Of a stretch of 8,228 nt of DNA, positions 6,517 through 8,228 are shown piece by piece; the first letter of the stretch is position 1; each line of letters starts with the position of its first letter. Under the pieces are notes generated by a model. It was not told the origin of the DNA. It ran no database searches and saw only the letters and a list, made by a program, of their open reading frames with translations. The stretch spans positions 1 to 8,228 of the forward strand of contig CAYWHE010000191.1 in assembly GCA_964458125.1 (NCBI GenBank), given 5' to 3'. The stretch comes from CAYWHE01 sp964458125 (GTDB taxonomy: Bacteria; Bacteroidota; Bacteroidia; AKYH767-A; OLB10). The translations under genes were made by a program, and so were the position numbers.

Positions 6517-7224
6517 TCAATCCCGGTGTGCAACAACCAGCCTGTTGGTTGAAATGGTTTTATTGTTCGAAATCAGGGAATAGAAATAAACACCGGACGT
6601 CAGTTCGGAAACAGGCAGGAACAGGATGCCGCTTCTGGCGGACAGGCTGATTTCCTTCACTTTATTGCCCAGGATATTAAATATAGACACACGATAATCT
6701 GAATAATTACCGCTGACCAGGTAATTCACGGCAGCGATACGGTCAGCAGGGTTTGGCTGGGGTAAGGAAATGAAATTGGCATCCCTGATGACCGGAATTC
6801 CGGTAGTAACATCGTAACAGATTTCCACATCGGCAAAATCATTCGGATTGTTGGTATCATAAATCCGGTAAGTGACACAACTATAACCGGTAACACCGTT
6901 CTTGTTCAGATCAGCCAGTAGCAGTTCCGTGGCATTGTGGGTAAAGGAAATGACACCGGAAGCGCTTGCCGAACTATCGTAACAGGCTGTTCCAAAGCAA
7001 AACTGGCTGGAATGAAAGGGAGCCAGGTTGTTCACGGTTTTTTGAACGATGACATCGATGTCAAAGTTGGTTGCATTGGTAATCGGTACGGCAACAGCAT
7101 CGGTATTGGTACTCAGATCAGAGGTATGCAAATAACTGGGATTAGGGATGGAAAAACTTTGAGCAGGTAACAATCCAGGGATACAAACCAGGGCAAACAG
7201 GTATAACAGTAGATGTTTTTTCAT
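6517..7224 (-). CDS. Small T9SS type A sorting-domain protein with four-cysteine N-terminal domain
   Basis: This is a 235-residue exported protein of unknown function. Residues 1-22 are a signal peptide (MKKHLLLYLF, cleavage expected after PAQ). Residues 23-150 form one compact beta-rich domain with four cysteines at 76, 81, 116 and 136 (FCFGTACYD, YSCVTYRIYD, VEICYDV), likely two disulfides. Residues 152-235 are the T9SS type A tail (LPQPNPADR, VSIFNILGNKVKE, GVYFYSLI, RLVVAHRD). The layout resembles small T9SS proteins that I recall beside Omp28-like genes; that is from memory. The frame stays open upstream to 7284, but a good promoter (7240-7271) lies inside that extension and the signal peptide begins at 7224, so I take 7224. 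An ATG at 7230 is also possible. The gene follows the Omp28-like gene on the same strand but has its own promoter and terminator. Confidence 0.85.
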   Translation of the reverse strand: MKKHLLLYLFALVCIPGLLPAQSFSIPNPSYLHTSDLSTNTDAVAVPITNATNFDIDVIVQKTVNNLAPFHSSQFCFGTACYDSSASASGVISFTHNATELLLADLNKNGVTGYSCVTYRIYDTNNPNDFADVEICYDVTTGIPVIRDANFISLPQPNPADRIAAVNYLVSGNYSDYRVSIFNILGNKVKEISLSARSGILFLPVSELTSGVYFYSLISNNKTISTNRLVVAHRD

Positions 7225-7239
7225 TGGCATTATTTTTAA

Positions 7240-7271
7240 CAAAGATATTAAATTATTATTATGATACACAA
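7240..7271 (-). promoter_or_regulatory. Bacteroidota-type promoter (TTG-N21-TATCTTTG) for the small T9SS protein
   Basis: On the minus strand, TTG at 7271-7269 is followed after 21 nt by TATCTTTG (7247-7240), matching both halves of the Bacteroidota consensus TTG-N17-23-TAnnTTTG. Transcription would begin about 5 nt before ATG 7230 and 11 nt before ATG 7224, so the message would be nearly leaderless. The site rules against the longer reading frame from 7284. Confidence 0.65.
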
Positions 7272-7467
7272 CATATATCCGCAAAATTTTGTTTTTGACA
7301 TCCGGCTGACAAAAGGCTGCTGGTCCGGTGTGAATTCCTCAATTTCTGAATCTCTTACTGACCTTGTTTGCTTCCCCACAAATACTATTACAGAGCCCTG
7401 TCTTCAAAATTTTCAAGGAGAAACTCAAAAAATCTCGGGGGAAAAAAGGATGGGATAAAATCGCGTT
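7272..7467. other. Intergenic stretch, no gene seen
   Basis: Between the small T9SS gene's promoter and the terminator of the Omp28-like gene I see no credible coding frame. It contains a perfect 10-bp palindrome CAAAATTTTG (7282-7291) just upstream of the -33 element, which could be an operator half or chance in AT-rich DNA. A similar CAAAATTTTC occurs near 7405. Confidence 0.4.
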
Positions 7468-7505
7468 AAAAAAGCCAGGCTACTTGATATGTAGCCTGGC
7501 TTTTT
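7468..7505 (-). terminator. Strong Rho-independent terminator of the Omp28-like gene
   Basis: A perfect 15-bp stem (7469-7483 with 7491-7505) encloses a 7-nt loop. On the minus strand it runs into six Ts, 15 nt after the stop codon at 7520-7522. The run of As at the left base makes it partly symmetrical, but only the minus strand has a gene to terminate. Confidence 0.93.
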
Positions 7506-7519
7506 ATGGTAAAAGAGGG

Positions 7520-8228
7520 TTATTTGGAAACCACCAGTTTTCTGGTTACGGTTTCACCTTGGTCGCTGATCCGGATGTTGTAAATGCCGGCTGAATAATC
7601 AGTGAGGTCGAGCGAAATTCTGCTGTTTCCGGCTGGAAGGGAAGGCGTTAACGTTTGAATCACATTTCCTAAAAGGTCAACTACCTGGACGGTCATGTCG
7701 GCATTGTTTTTAAGATTAAGGAACAGGGTGGCGTTTCCATCGTTGGGATTCGGGAATACAGATACCTGATAACGGCTGGCCTGGGCCTCATCTACTCCCA
7801 TGACAATATTACCTTCCTTGCCATTCAGAATTTTGGAGTTGGCCACATCAATCAGCAGGGCGTAAACATGCATGCGTGTAATATCGGATGTTGCCGGTAT
7901 CGTATAGTTAAAACTGTAACTGTGCGTAGCTCCGGAAATAATGGTAGCCGGTAAACTGCCGGACTGGCCACTAAATCCGCCGAGGATTGTTCTGGCTACA
8001 TGATCATATTCCATATTGGCGGCAGCCACCGTACTGGGTTCCGCCTGCCAGTTGTGGCCGGCGCCCTGCAAAGGAAGGTTTTGCGACTGGAAACTGTAGT
8101 AATTGGTTTGCGCCCAGGTAGAGGTGGTGCCGGTCAGGTTATCTTCCGTAAAAACCACAGCCAGCCTGTAATCCCCGGCAATATCCACGGCAAAATGCGC
8201 GCTTACGTCCGTTTGTGTGGTATGACTT
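7520..8228 (-). CDS. Omp28-like outer-membrane/secreted protein with T9SS sorting domain (5' part outside window)
   Basis: Only the last 236 codons are present; the frame is open through the right edge. The first in-frame start-like codon in the window, a GTG at 8188, is internal: residues before it (for example DVSAHFAVDIAGDYRLAVVF) continue the same domain. That domain carries VVFTEDNL, AQTNYY, YDHVARTILGGFSGQ and an Ig-like SYSFNYTIP stretch, features I associate with the C-terminal half of Omp28-related proteins. Full-length members usually have an N-terminal thioredoxin-like region, not visible here. The last 84 residues (7774-7523) are a T9SS type A sorting domain: VSVFPNPNDGNATL, VVDLLGNVIQ, AGIYNIRISD, TRKLVVSK. 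The protein is therefore expected to be exported through the outer membrane. Family assignment is from remembered motifs; the sorting tail is secure. Function is not established. Confidence 0.8.
   Translation of the reverse strand, partial: SHTTQTDVSAHFAVDIAGDYRLAVVFTEDNLTGTTSTWAQTNYYSFQSQNLPLQGAGHNWQAEPSTVAAANMEYDHVARTILGGFSGQSGSLPATIISGATHSYSFNYTIPATSDITRMHVYALLIDVANSKILNGKEGNIVMGVDEAQASRYQVSVFPNPNDGNATLFLNLKNNADMTVQVVDLLGNVIQTLTPSLPAGNSRISLDLTDYSAGIYNIRISDQGETVTRKLVVSK

Noticed and set aside
7174..7224. Lipobox in the signal peptide of the small T9SS protein (ALVC, Cys14)
   Set aside because: The residue before the cysteine is valine rather than Gly/Ala/Ser, the hydrophobic core continues past it, and a normal cleavage site (PAQ) follows.
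7225..7284. N-terminal extension of the small T9SS protein to ATG 7284
   Set aside because: It would place 20 polar residues before a classical signal peptide and would include the TTG-N21-TATCTTTG promoter within the coding region.
8186..8188. GTG start for the right-edge gene
   Set aside because: The same domain continues upstream in frame to the window edge, so the gene is truncated by the window, not started there.

Overview
The window looks like a chromosomal segment of a member of the Bacteroidota. Three of its five genes encode secreted proteins that end in a type IX secretion (T9SS) type A C-terminal sorting domain, a system confined to that phylum and close relatives. The starts also lack clear Shine-Dalgarno sequences, and most genes are preceded by a match to the Bacteroidota -7 promoter element TAnnTTTG. 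Base composition is moderate, and no tRNA, rRNA, CRISPR array or insertion sequence was seen.

Layout, left to right. Positions 1-244 hold no credible ORF but are rich in self-complementary segments, some closed by G-T pairs that would form only in a + strand transcript; this may be a structured RNA or an element remnant. A strong minus-strand terminator (247-278) follows. Next is a 932-codon minus-strand gene (301-3099) for a modular cell-surface or secreted protein: signal peptide, lysine-rich linker, two tandem PPC-like domains, a SprB-type repeat, a PKD/Ig-like domain apparently interrupted by a propeller-like insert, a second SprB-type repeat and the T9SS sorting domain. A 133-bp divergent intergenic region separates it from paaG on the + strand (3233-4006), an enoyl-CoA hydratase/isomerase-family enzyme very like PaaG of phenylacetate degradation. 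paaG converges, across 33 bp, on a minus-strand maeB (4040-6310), the hybrid malic enzyme with a C-terminal phosphotransacetylase-like domain. Behind maeB on the same strand lie a 235-codon T9SS-exported small protein (6517-7224) and, at the right edge, the 3' part of an Omp28-like T9SS cargo gene (7520 to beyond 8228). Each of these two has its own terminator.

The genes do not form one pathway. The layout is mostly single-gene transcription units, each with a candidate promoter or terminator. The two metabolic genes (NADPH and pyruvate from malate; ring-epoxide isomerisation in phenylacetyl-CoA breakdown) sit between surface-protein genes. The Omp28-like gene and the small four-cysteine T9SS protein may be a functional pair, since they are adjacent and use the same export route, but this is inference. 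The most unusual items are the structured non-coding stretch at the left edge and the nested-domain architecture of the 932-residue protein.
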